Shown: positions 16,782 through 25,158 of the stretch, one piece after another
How positions within the stretch are numbered: position 1 is the stretch's first letter
How the letters are laid out: every line of letters begins with the position of its first letter
From: Thermoflexus hugenholtzii JAD2
GTDB lineage: Bacteria; Chloroflexota; Anaerolineae; Thermoflexales; Thermoflexaceae
Direction: 5' to 3'
Length of the DNA: 64,000 nucleotides
NCBI RefSeq assembly: GCF_900187885.1
Contig: NZ_FYEK01000003.1
Span: 62,001-126,000 of the forward strand
Notes under the pieces: model-generated
Database searches by the model: none
Told to the model about the DNA's origin: nothing
The model's input: only the letters and a program-made list of their open reading frames with translations
Made by a program: the position numbers and the translations under genes

Positions 16782-18299
16782 ATGGGACGCTGGGTGCTAG
16801 GGATCGATATCGGAACGACCGGGGTAAAGGGGCTTCTGATCGGTCCAGGAGGGGAGCGGGTCGCGGAGGCGATGGCTTCCCATGACCTGCGCTCGCCGTA
16901 TCCGGGATGGGCCGAGGAGGATCCCGTCGAGTGGTGGCAGGGGGTGCAGACCGTCTGCCGCCAGCTGCTCCACGGGCGGGACCCTCGGGAGATCGCTGCG
17001 GTGGGGTGCAGCGGAATGGTCCCCGCCCTGGTGCTCCTGGACGAGGCGGGGCAGGTGCTGCGCCCCTCGATCCAGCAGAACGACGCCCGGGCGGTGGAGG
17101 AGATCGAGCAGCTGCGCCGGGAGCTCGATCAGGAGCGCCTCTTCGCTATCACCGGCGGCTACACCAACCAGCAGCATGTCGGGCCGCGCTTGATGTGGGT
17201 CCAGCGCCACGAACCGGAGGTGTGGCGCCGGACGCGCTGGGTGATGGGATCGTACGATTACATTGTCTACCGGCTGACGGGAAAGCGCTCCCTGGAGATC
17301 AATTGGGCGGTGGAGTCCGGTCTGTTCAACATCCACCGGCAGGAGTGGGATGAGGGCCTTCTCCGCGCCAGCGGCCTCCATCCGGAGCTCTTCCCGCCGG
17401 TGCGCTTCCCCACGGAGGTGGTGGGAGAAGTAACCCCTGCTGCAGCGGAGGAGACCGGGTTGGCTCCGGGCATCCCTGTGATCGCGGGGAGCGCGGACCA
17501 CGTGGCCTCCGCCCTGGCCGCGGGCCTGCGGGAGAACGGGGACCTCCTGATCAAGTTCGGCGGGGCCGGAGACATCCTGTATTGTCTGGATCGCCTGGAG
17601 ACCCATCCTCAACTTTACATCGATTACCACGACATCCCCGGGCGCTATCTCCTCAACGGTTGCATGGCCGCCTCCGGCTCCCTGGTCAAGTGGTTCGTCA
17701 CGGAAGTGCTGGGCTGGGAGGCGTCCGGAGAGAGCTATCGGCGGCTCGATCAAGCCGCCGCCCTCGTGCCGCCGGCCTCGGAGGGGCTGATCGTGTTGCC
17801 CTACTTCCTGGGGGAGAAGACGCCCATCTTCGACGCGCAGGCCCGGGGGATCTTCTTCGGCCTCACCCTGAGCCACGGCCGGGGCCATCTATTCCGGGCG
17901 ATCCTGGAGGCGGTCATCTACGGCTTCCAGCATCACGTGGAGGTCCTGACCGCCCGCGGTTACACCATCCGACGGGTGGTGGCCACCGACGGCGGGGTGC
18001 GCAGCGGCCTCTGGCGCCAGATCGCCGCCGACGTCCTGGGCATGTCCATCACCTCCTTCCCGGAGCACCCCGGATCCGCCCTGGGGGTCGCCTTCGTAGC
18101 CGGGATGGCGGTGGGCCTCTTCCGCGACTGGGCGGAGATTGAGGCCTTCGCCGGCCAGGCCCTCCAAAATGAGCCCGATCCGAAAGCCCATACCCGCTAT
18201 CAGGAAGCTTATCGCCTCTACCGCCAGCTCTATGAGACCCTGAAGCCGCTCTTCCCCCGGGCGGTTTCGCTCGGACAATCTGCCGGGGCTTCTCTCTGA
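16782..18299 (+). CDS. FGGY-family carbohydrate kinase (xylulokinase-like)
   Basis: 505 residues, ATG 16782 behind AGGAGG (16771-16776). The N-terminal ATPase-fold phosphate-1 loop is GIDIGTTGVKGLL. The substrate domain has AAVGCSGM and IAGSADHVASAL, where the Asp is the expected catalytic base. The C-terminal domain has FGGAGDILY, LPYFLGEKTP and VVATDGGVRSGLWRQIAADVLG (adenosine loop). It phosphorylates the imported sugar or polyol; the family covers xylulose, ribulose, glycerol, erythritol and others, and I cannot choose. The product is the likely source of the DeoR inducer. Confidence 0.9.
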   Translation: MGRWVLGIDIGTTGVKGLLIGPGGERVAEAMASHDLRSPYPGWAEEDPVEWWQGVQTVCRQLLHGRDPREIAAVGCSGMVPALVLLDEAGQVLRPSIQQNDARAVEEIEQLRRELDQERLFAITGGYTNQQHVGPRLMWVQRHEPEVWRRTRWVMGSYDYIVYRLTGKRSLEINWAVESGLFNIHRQEWDEGLLRASGLHPELFPPVRFPTEVVGEVTPAAAEETGLAPGIPVIAGSADHVASALAAGLRENGDLLIKFGGAGDILYCLDRLETHPQLYIDYHDIPGRYLLNGCMAASGSLVKWFVTEVLGWEASGESYRRLDQAAALVPPASEGLIVLPYFLGEKTPIFDAQARGIFFGLTLSHGRGHLFRAILEAVIYGFQHHVEVLTARGYTIRRVVATDGGVRSGLWRQIAADVLGMSITSFPEHPGSALGVAFVAGMAVGLFRDWAEIEAFAGQALQNEPDPKAHTRYQEAYRLYRQLYETLKPLFPRAVSLGQSAGASL

Positions 18300-18347
18300 G
18301 ACTCTCGAAAAGCAAGCTGTGACATTCCGAATCTGAGGAGGTTTACC

Positions 18348-19127
18348 ATGGGACGCCTGGATGGACAGGTCGCGGTGGTGACGGGAGCTGGGACAGGGAT
18401 CGGGGCGGCCATCGCCCGGACCCTGGCCCGGGAGGGGGCCTACGTGGCGGTGACGGACATCAACGAGGAGTGGGCCCGCCAGGTGGCGGAGGAGATCCGA
18501 GGGGCCGGCGGGGTGGCCGAAGCGTGGCGGCTGGATGTGACCCGCAAAGCCGACAACGTAGCCGTGATGGATGCCGTGGTGGCCAAGTGGGGCCGTCTGG
18601 ACATCGTCTGCCCGAACGCCGGGGTCTCCACGATGAACTGGGCCAAAGACCTCACCGAGGAGGAATGGGACTACAACTTCAACGTGAACACCAAGGGCGT
18701 GTTCTTCACCTGTCAAGCCGCCATCCCCCATATGATCCGCCAGGGCGGCGGACGGATCATCATCACCGCCTCCATGGCCGGCCATCGGGCCGTCCCCCTG
18801 CTGGCCCACTACGCGGCCTCCAAATGGGCGGTGATCGGATTCGGCCTCAGCCTGGCCGTCGAGGTCGGCAAGTATAATATCAAAGTCAACCTGATCTGCC
18901 CGGGCTTCGTGCGCACCTCCATGCAGGAGCGGGAGATCGTCTGGGAGGGAAAGCTGCGGGGCATGGACCCGGAGGCCGTGCGAGCGGAGTATGTCAGCAA
19001 GACCCCGCTGGGCCGCATCGAGGAGCCCCAGGACGTGGCCAACGCGGTGCTGCTCCTGTGCCTGCCGGAGGCCGACTTCATCACAGGGGCCGTGCTGGAC
19101 GTGACCGGTGGCGCTCACCTGACCTGA
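18348..19127 (+). CDS. SDR-family NAD(P)-dependent dehydrogenase
   Basis: 259 residues. Rossmann nucleotide-binding motif TGAGTGIG (~residues 12-19), an acidic residue after beta-2 (VTDI) suggesting NAD preference, the structural motif PNAG, catalytic Ser in TASMAG, and Y-x3-K in YAASK, with the C-terminal GAVLDVTGG. RBS GAGGAGG at 18334-18340. Last gene of the deoR operon: it should oxidise a polyol to a ketose before or after kinase action, or process the aldolase product. Followed by a terminator-like hairpin. Confidence 0.9.
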   Translation: MGRLDGQVAVVTGAGTGIGAAIARTLAREGAYVAVTDINEEWARQVAEEIRGAGGVAEAWRLDVTRKADNVAVMDAVVAKWGRLDIVCPNAGVSTMNWAKDLTEEEWDYNFNVNTKGVFFTCQAAIPHMIRQGGGRIIITASMAGHRAVPLLAHYAASKWAVIGFGLSLAVEVGKYNIKVNLICPGFVRTSMQEREIVWEGKLRGMDPEAVRAEYVSKTPLGRIEEPQDVANAVLLLCLPEADFITGAVLDVTGGAHLT

Positions 19128-19177
19128 TCGGGGCATCCCGGTTAACGTCTGCTCTCTGATCTCTGAACGGTCTTGTG

Positions 19178-19209
19178 GGCTGGGCGGTTGCCGGGGGGGC
19201 CGCCCAGCC
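19178..19209 (+). terminator. Terminator-like hairpin ending the deoR operon
   Basis: Perfect 10-bp inverted repeat (19178-19187 with 19200-19209) with a 12-base G-rich loop. It lies about 50 bases after the SDR gene. There is no long T-run, so termination may be weak or factor-dependent. Confidence 0.5.
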
Positions 19210-19279
19210 TGTGTTCCATACCCCCGGAGGCTCTGTCCGTTTCCCTTCGTGCCGATCGCGAAGAGGCGGAGGGGAGGAG

Positions 19280-20527
19280 ATGGAAGGGTATCGAATGTGG
19301 CTGGAGCCGGTGGGGATCGCCCTGGGGATCGGGTTGTTGATCGGGCTGGAACGGGAATGGGCCCACAAAGACGTGGGGCTGCGGACCTTCGCGCTGGTGG
19401 CCCTGGCCGGATGCCTCGGATGGCTGATCCATCCGGTGGCGGCGTTCCTGCTGCTGGGGGGAGCCATCGCCATGGTCAGCCTGCTGAACATCCGGAGCCT
19501 GCTGGTGGACCGGACGCTGGAGATGACGACGTCGGTGGCGCTGCTGGTGACGCTGCTGCTGGGGATGGTGGTGGCTCAGGGGCAGGGGCTGGTGGCGGCG
19601 GCGACGGCGGTGCTGGTGACGATGCTGCTGGCCTGGAAGGCGGAGCTGGTGCGGTTCACGGTGGGGTTGTCGCTGGAGGAGCTGCGCTCCATCGTGCTGT
19701 TCGGGTTGCTGACCGTGGTGATCTATCCCTTGCTGCCCGAGGGGCTGCCGGGGAATTGGGATCCCCTGGGGGTGGTGAACCTGCGGGGCGCGTGGCTGGT
19801 GGTGGTGGTCCTTTCCGGAATCGGGCTGGTGAACTATGCCCTGTTGCGGCTGTATGGGGCGCGAGGGATCCATTTCACCGGGCTGCTCGGAGGTCTGGTG
19901 AACAGCACGGCGGCGGTGGGGGAGCTGGCGCGGCGGTGCGGGGGACAGGGAGGGGGCGCGGAGGCAGTGGCCCTGGAAGGGATGCTGCTGGCGAACGTGG
20001 CGATGATGGCCCGAAACGGGTTGATCCTGGCCATCTTCGCGCCGGCGGCGCTGGGGCACGGGTGGCTGGCGGTAGGAGGGATGGTGTCGGTGACCGGGTG
20101 GCTGGTGTTCCGGGCGATGCGACAGGGCCGTGGGACGGCAGCGCCGGAGATCCGGCTCGCCTTCCCCTTTTCGCTGCGACAAGCCCTGCTGTTCGGAGCC
20201 CTGTATCTGGTGCTGCGGGGCGCGGTGGTGCTGGCGGAGCGATGGTTGGGGACGGGCGGCTTCCTGGTGGTGGCCTTCCTGGGCGGGCTGGTGAGCAGCG
20301 CCTCGACGACGGCGGCAGTGGCCACCCTGGCCGGGCAGGGAAGGATCGGGATCGAGATGGCCGGGATGGGGGTGGTGCTGGCCTCGATGGCCAGCTTGCT
20401 GTTCCACGTCCCCATGGCCTGGCTGGGCGGCCTGCGCGGGCAGGGGCTGCGGACCCTGGCCCGCCTCTCCGCCCTCACTGCCCTCGTCGGCCTCCTCGGC
20501 TTGGCCGCCGAGCGCATGCTCCGCTGA
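19280..20527 (+). CDS. MgtC/SapB-DUF4010 family membrane protein
   Basis: 415 residues with about a dozen hydrophobic helices. The start GIGLLIGLEREW then RTFALVALAG is the signature of the MgtC/SapB-like N-terminal domain. The later half, with LLGGLVNSTAAVGELARR and AFLGGLVSSASTTAAVATLA, matches DUF4010, where an N/S-S-T-A motif is repeated in each half. Function unknown; members are presumed integral membrane transporters or channels. ATG 19280 is preferred because GGAGG lies 7 bases upstream; an ATG at 19295 is possible. Coding sequence has a marked G-rich top strand unlike its neighbours. Confidence 0.8.
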   Translation: MEGYRMWLEPVGIALGIGLLIGLEREWAHKDVGLRTFALVALAGCLGWLIHPVAAFLLLGGAIAMVSLLNIRSLLVDRTLEMTTSVALLVTLLLGMVVAQGQGLVAAATAVLVTMLLAWKAELVRFTVGLSLEELRSIVLFGLLTVVIYPLLPEGLPGNWDPLGVVNLRGAWLVVVVLSGIGLVNYALLRLYGARGIHFTGLLGGLVNSTAAVGELARRCGGQGGGAEAVALEGMLLANVAMMARNGLILAIFAPAALGHGWLAVGGMVSVTGWLVFRAMRQGRGTAAPEIRLAFPFSLRQALLFGALYLVLRGAVVLAERWLGTGGFLVVAFLGGLVSSASTTAAVATLAGQGRIGIEMAGMGVVLASMASLLFHVPMAWLGGLRGQGLRTLARLSALTALVGLLGLAAERMLR

Positions 20528-20613
20528 GCGTGCGGCCAACCCAAGAGGCGGATCAGGGGTCGAGCCCGCGCCCTCCGCTCTTCTGCGTTCAGAAAGCCAG
20601 AAAGCCCTGGCCC

Positions 20614-21450
20614 TCAACCGGATGCCGCTCGCGCCGGGGCCTCCGCCTTCCCCAGCGCGAAGTGATCCATGGGACCGTAGGCGCCCCCGCCCAGCTTGAA
20701 GGCCCGCGAGGCCTGAAGCACGGCGGTGAGATATTCCTTGGCCTGACGGATGGCCTCCAGGGGCGCAAGGCCCTTCGCCAGCCCCGCGGCGATGGCGGAG
20801 GCGAAGGTGCACCCCGTCCCATGGGTGTTCACCGTGTCCACCCGCGGGGCGTCCAGCTCGTAGAAATCCCGCCCGTCGAACACAACGTCCACGCTGCGAT
20901 CATCCCCCTCGAGATGACCACCTTTCACCACCACCCAGCGCGGCCCCATTCCGTGGATGATCCGCGCCGCCTCCCGCATGTCCTCCCGGCTCCGCAGCTC
21001 CCGCCCCACCAGGGCCCGCGCTTCATGAAGGTTCGGGGTGACCACCATGGCCAGCGGGAACAGCCGGCGGATCAATGCCTCCTGGGCTTCCGGGCGCAGG
21101 AGGGGATCCCCGCTCTTGGCCCGCATCACCGGATCCACCACCAAGCGCTCCACGCGGTATTCCCGCATCTTCTCCGCCACCACCTCGATGATGGCGGCGT
21201 TGGCCAGCATCCCCGTCTTCACCGCGTCGGCCCCGATGTCCCCCAGCACCGAATCGATCTGGGCGGCCACGAAGTCCGGCGGGAGCTCGAAGACCGCCTG
21301 AACCCCCCGGGTGTTCTGGGCGGTGAGGGCGGTGAGGACGCTCATGCCATAAACTCCCAGCGCCCCGAAGGTCTTCAGATCCGCCTGGATCCCCGCTCCG
21401 CCGCCGGAGTCCGAGCCGGCGATGGTCAGCGCGCGCGGCAAGGGCTTCAT
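20614..21450 (-). CDS. thiD: Bifunctional hydroxymethylpyrimidine kinase / HMP-P kinase
   Basis: 278 residues. It starts [22 protein letters not shown], typical of ThiD, then [33 protein letters not shown] and the anion hole/catalytic Asp region [18 protein letters not shown] (ribokinase-superfamily GTGC). Makes HMP pyrophosphate for thiamine synthesis in the cytoplasm. The start is the ATG behind AGGAGGTGGAC; 20 more codons are open upstream but have no RBS. Second gene of the thiE-thiD operon. Confidence 0.95.
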   Translation of the reverse strand: MKPLPRALTIAGSDSGGGAGIQADLKTFGALGVYGMSVLTALTAQNTRGVQAVFELPPDFVAAQIDSVLGDIGADAVKTGMLANAAIIEVVAEKMREYRVERLVVDPVMRAKSGDPLLRPEAQEALIRRLFPLAMVVTPNLHEARALVGRELRSREDMREAARIIHGMGPRWVVVKGGHLEGDDRSVDVVFDGRDFYELDAPRVDTVNTHGTGCTFASAIAAGLAKGLAPLEAIRQAKEYLTAVLQASRAFKLGGGAYGPMDHFALGKAEAPARAASG

Positions 21451-21526
21451 CGTCCACCTCCTGATAAGGTGTTCCACGCATGATGGACACGATGCCTTCT
21501 CGAGGTCCAACGACTGGGGTTCGCGT

Positions 21527-22174
21527 TCATCCCTCCAGGCGCCGGGCGGCGAGGGCTTCGTCGACCGCCCGGCGCAGCGCTCGAGCCGCCGCCTCCGGAT
21601 CCGGGGCCTGGGTGATGGCCGAGATCACGGCCACGCCCGCCGCCCCCGCCTGAATGCACGCCGCGGCGTTCTCCGCGTTCACCCCGCCGATGGCCACCAC
21701 GGGGAGCCGGGTGGCCCGGGCCACCGTCCGCAGCCCCTCCAGGCCGATGAGCCGGGCGCCCTCCTTCGAGCCGGTGGGGAAGACCGAGCCCGTCCCCAGG
21801 TAATCCGCGCCCGCGGCCTCTGCCGCCTGCGCCTGCTCCGGGGTGCGGGCGGAGACGCCGATGAGGGCCCGGGGGCCCAGCAGACGCCGCGCCACCTCCG
21901 GCGGGAGATCCTCCTGTCCCACATGCACGCCATCCGCCTCCAGGGCCAGGGCCACGTCCGCCCGATCGTTGATCAACAAGGGAACACGATATCGCCGACA
22001 GAGCTCCCGCAGGGCAGCTCCCCAGCGCAGCATCTCCCGCAGCGGCCCGACCTTCCACCGCAGCTGCACCACCGTGACGCCTCCCCGCAGGGCGGCCTCG
22101 GCGACCTCTAACGGGGAGCGCCCACCGGTGTGCGCGGGATCCAGGACCAGATAAACCCGCAGGTCCAGAGACAC
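21527..22174 (-). CDS. thiE: Thiamine phosphate synthase
   Basis: 215 residues, standard length. Motifs: [75 protein letters not shown] and [12 protein letters not shown]. It joins HMP-PP and thiazole phosphate into thiamine phosphate. First gene after the TPP riboswitch on the minus strand, about 105 bases downstream of it, with an RBS AGGAGG. Repressed by high TPP, as inferred from the riboswitch. Confidence 0.95.
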   Translation of the reverse strand: MSLDLRVYLVLDPAHTGGRSPLEVAEAALRGGVTVVQLRWKVGPLREMLRWGAALRELCRRYRVPLLINDRADVALALEADGVHVGQEDLPPEVARRLLGPRALIGVSARTPEQAQAAEAAGADYLGTGSVFPTGSKEGARLIGLEGLRTVARATRLPVVAIGGVNAENAAACIQAGAAGVAVISAITQAPDPEAAARALRRAVDEALAARRLEG

Positions 22175-22279
22175 CGCACCTCCTCGTGGGGTTGATCCTT
22201 TCGCATGGGCGGGTCGGATCCGGGGAAGTCACCGGGGGAGGGAACGAGCCCAGGTGAGATGGGGGGAACGGGGACGACG

Positions 22280-22385
<106 letters not shown>

Positions 22386-22469
22386 TCGCCCTGCGGTTTC
22401 TGATCCAGACTGTAACCTGCCCGGATGGATCTGTCAAGATCGGATTCCCATCGGCGCTCCGGGCTTTCC

Positions 22470-24818
22470 TCAGCGCAGCATCTCCCGAACCGCCTCAGCG
22501 ATGCGCGGGGCGTCGGGAAGGGCGAGGCGCTCCAGCTTCCGGTTGTAAGGGATGGGGACGTCCTGCCCGGCTACCCGGCGCGGCGCCGCCCGCAGGAGGC
22601 CCCAGGCCGCTTCGCTGACCCGGGCGACCACCTCGGCCCCGAAGCCGTGGGTGAGGGGCGCGTCCTCCACCACCACCAGCCGCCGCGTCCGCGCCACGGA
22701 GGCCAGAATCGTCCGCAGATCCAGGGGGACGAGCGTGCGCACATCCACGACCTCCGCTTCAATCCCCTCGCGGGCCAGCTCCGCCGCGGCCTCCAGGACG
22801 CGGGAGAGGACGGCCCCGATGCTCACCACGGTGACGTCGCGTCCCGGCCGCTTGACCTCGGCCACCCCCAGGGGCACGATCCACTCCCCCTCCGGCACCG
22901 GTCCCACTTCGGCGTAGAGGAGCTTGTTCTCGAAGAACACCACGGGGTTGTTGCTGCGGATCGCCGCCTTGAGCAAGCCCTTGGCGTCCGCCGGGGTCCC
23001 GGGGGCGACGACGATCAATCCCGGGATGCCGGTGAGCAGCGGCTCCAGGCTTTGGGAGTGCTGGGCGGCCATGCCGATGCCTCCCCCGGCCGGGGTGCGA
23101 ACCACCAGGGGGAGGGCGTATTGGCCGCCGGACATATATCGGATCTTGGCGGCCTGGTTGACCAGCCCGTCCATGGCGCAGGTAAGGAAATCGGCGAACT
23201 CGATCTCGGCCACCGGGCGCATGCCGGCCATAGCCGCCCCGACGGCGGCGCCGACGATGGCGCTCTCGCTGATGGGCGTGTCCAGCACCCGACCGGGGAA
23301 CTCCTCGCCCAGCCCGGCGGTGACGCCGAAGTAGCCGCCGGTGGTGACGTCTTCCCCGAGCAGGAACACGCGGGGATCCCGGGCCATTTCCTCCGCCAGC
23401 GCTTCGCGCAACGCCTCGGCGGTGGAGCATTCCCGGGTCCTCCCGCTGGGCCGGAGGATCCTCGGGCCCTGCCCGTAAAGCCACGCGGGCTCCGGGGCGT
23501 AAAGATCCTCCGTGAGGGCCTCGAGAGAGGGTTCCGTCCCGCGTTGGGCCCGCTCCGCCGCCTCCTGAACCCGTCGCCAGGCCTCGGCTTCGATGGCCTG
23601 GGCTTCCGATGGGGTCAACACCCCTTCCGCCTCGAGGCGTTCCCGCCAGCGGCGGATGGGATCCCGGGCTTTCCAGGCCTCGACCTCCGCGGCCGGGCGA
23701 TAGACAGCCCCTTCCCCTTCGCTGTGGCCGCGCCAGCGGTAGGTGAGGGCCTCGATCAGGGTGGGCCCTTCCCCCCGGCGGGCCCGGGCCGCGGCCTCCC
23801 GGGTCGCTTCATACACGGCCCAAACGTCGTTGCCGTCCACGTGCACCCCGGGGATCCCATAGGCGGCGGCGCGATCCGCGAGGCGGGTCACCCGGGTGTG
23901 CCGGGCCAGGGGGGTGAACTCCGCATACTGGTTGTTCTCGATGACCACGATGAGGGGGAGCTGGAAGATGGCGGCGAAGTTTAAGGCTTCGTGGAACATC
24001 CCCTGGTTCGTGGCTCCATCCCCGCAGAAGGCGACGACCACCCGGTCCTCGCCGCGCAGCTTCGCCGCCAGGGCGGCGCCGGCCCCGATGACCAGGGAGG
24101 CACCGACGATGCCGTTGGCGCCCAGGGCGCCGATCCCGGCGTCGGTGACGTGCATGGAGCCGCCCTTCCCCTTGCACAGCCCTTCTGCCTTGCCGAAGAT
24201 CTCCGCCATCATCCCGTCGAGGTCGGCGCCCTTGGCGAGCATATGACCGTGGCCGCGATGGGTGGTGGTCATCCAGTCCGTCGGCCGGAGGGCGAAGGCC
24301 ACGCCCACGGCGACGGCTTCCTGGCCGGTGGAGAGATGGATGGTTTCCGCGGGGATGGTCCCGCGGGCGAACTCCGTGGCCAGGGTCTCCTCGAAGGCGC
24401 GGATGAGCATCATGCGTTGGAGCATCTCGCGGCGAAGGGCGATGGGGTCCTCCGGTAAGGGATGGGGGCGGGGAGGCGGCGGCGTGGGCTCCACGGTTTC
24501 GGCATCAACCAGGGGGATCGGCCACAGCAGAGGCGGAGGGAGGAGGATGTGGGGAGGGCGACGCCATAGGACGGAGAGGCGGAGTCGTGGGAGGCGCCTC
24601 CGTGGGGCAGGGGAGGGCTCTTCCAGAAGATGGGACATCCCCAGTTCTTGCAGCACCTGGGGGTAGATCTGGAAGGCGGGTCGCAGGGCGGGGAGGAGGC
24701 GGAGGGCTTTCGGGATATTCCCCCGGGCGATGATCTGGCGGGTGGCGATGGCCTGGGGGACGTTCAGGCGGCCCATCCAGAAGCGATGGGCCGTGTCGGC
24801 GGACTGGATCATCTCCAC
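22470..24818 (-). CDS. 2-oxoacid dehydrogenase E1 alpha-beta fusion (PDH/acetoin type)
   Basis: 782 residues in this frame. Residues ~125-440 are E1-alpha: THRGHGHMLAKG, GGSMHV, the TPP motif GDGATNQGMFHEALN ending ENNQY, and YRWRGHSEGE. Residues ~463-782 are E1-beta: VFLLGEDVTTGGYFGVT, DTPISESAIVGAAVGAAM, EFADF, GIGMAAQHSQSLEP and VVEDAPLTHGFGAEV. It decarboxylates a 2-oxoacid with TPP; no E2 or E3 is nearby. The first ~60 residues are not E1: they continue an SCP2-like domain encoded upstream in another frame (24854-25029), so ATG 24818 may not be the real start. A Pro/Arg-rich linker (~65-122) separates the parts. Confidence 0.88.
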   Translation of the reverse strand: MEMIQSADTAHRFWMGRLNVPQAIATRQIIARGNIPKALRLLPALRPAFQIYPQVLQELGMSHLLEEPSPAPRRRLPRLRLSVLWRRPPHILLPPPLLWPIPLVDAETVEPTPPPPRPHPLPEDPIALRREMLQRMMLIRAFEETLATEFARGTIPAETIHLSTGQEAVAVGVAFALRPTDWMTTTHRGHGHMLAKGADLDGMMAEIFGKAEGLCKGKGGSMHVTDAGIGALGANGIVGASLVIGAGAALAAKLRGEDRVVVAFCGDGATNQGMFHEALNFAAIFQLPLIVVIENNQYAEFTPLARHTRVTRLADRAAAYGIPGVHVDGNDVWAVYEATREAAARARRGEGPTLIEALTYRWRGHSEGEGAVYRPAAEVEAWKARDPIRRWRERLEAEGVLTPSEAQAIEAEAWRRVQEAAERAQRGTEPSLEALTEDLYAPEPAWLYGQGPRILRPSGRTRECSTAEALREALAEEMARDPRVFLLGEDVTTGGYFGVTAGLGEEFPGRVLDTPISESAIVGAAVGAAMAGMRPVAEIEFADFLTCAMDGLVNQAAKIRYMSGGQYALPLVVRTPAGGGIGMAAQHSQSLEPLLTGIPGLIVVAPGTPADAKGLLKAAIRSNNPVVFFENKLLYAEVGPVPEGEWIVPLGVAEVKRPGRDVTVVSIGAVLSRVLEAAAELAREGIEAEVVDVRTLVPLDLRTILASVARTRRLVVVEDAPLTHGFGAEVVARVSEAAWGLLRAAPRRVAGQDVPIPYNRKLERLALPDAPRIAEAVREMLR

Positions 24819-24853
24819 GTCGGCGGGGAGATCGCTGGGGCCGAAGGTCCATT

Positions 24854-25029
24854 GGGGGGGGATCCTGGCGCAGGTCGATGGTGACCTCGCCGGTGGGGTT
24901 GTGGAAGCGGAAGCGGACGATCATGGGGCTGGTGGTGAGGGCCTGACGGATTTCGGGGATGGCGCGCAGGCGGTGGAAGAGGGCGTCGAGGAGGGCGTAG
25001 AGTTCTTCGGTCGAGCGGAAGTGGCCCAT
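24854..25029 (-). pseudogene. SCP2-like N-terminal segment of the E1 fusion, out of frame
   Basis: ATG 25029 follows GGAGGAAACCC. The frame encodes MGHFRSTEELYALLDALFHR, MIVRFRFHNPTGEVTIDLRQDPP, like a sterol-carrier-protein-2 domain, then loses register at a run of eight G (24854-24861, C on the coding strand). With seven, it reads on as DPPQWTFGPSDLPADVEMIQ and joins the E1 frame, restoring a complete SCP2 domain. The joined protein would be about 850 residues. Either a sequencing/assembly error, a slippery site, or a recent frameshift. Confidence 0.7.
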
Positions 25030-25158
25030 GGGTTTCCTCCGGGAGAGGATGGTCAGGGTTGTATTGTAGGGGATGTGGCGATAAAGTATGAAGAACACGG
25101 CCGACGCCGCGATTTCGCATAGACATATGCCCGGGAGGGTGGAGTGAGGGGGAAGCGG

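Noticed and set aside
20528-20613. Possible small RNA gene in the gap between the DUF4010 and thiD genes
   Set aside because: Too short (86 bases), no promoter or stable fold; likely only convergent gene ends.
22425-23984. 519-codon plus-strand frame opposite the E1 fusion
   Set aside because: Composition and lack of any domain show it is the complement of a highly biased coding strand. The E1 reading is unambiguous.
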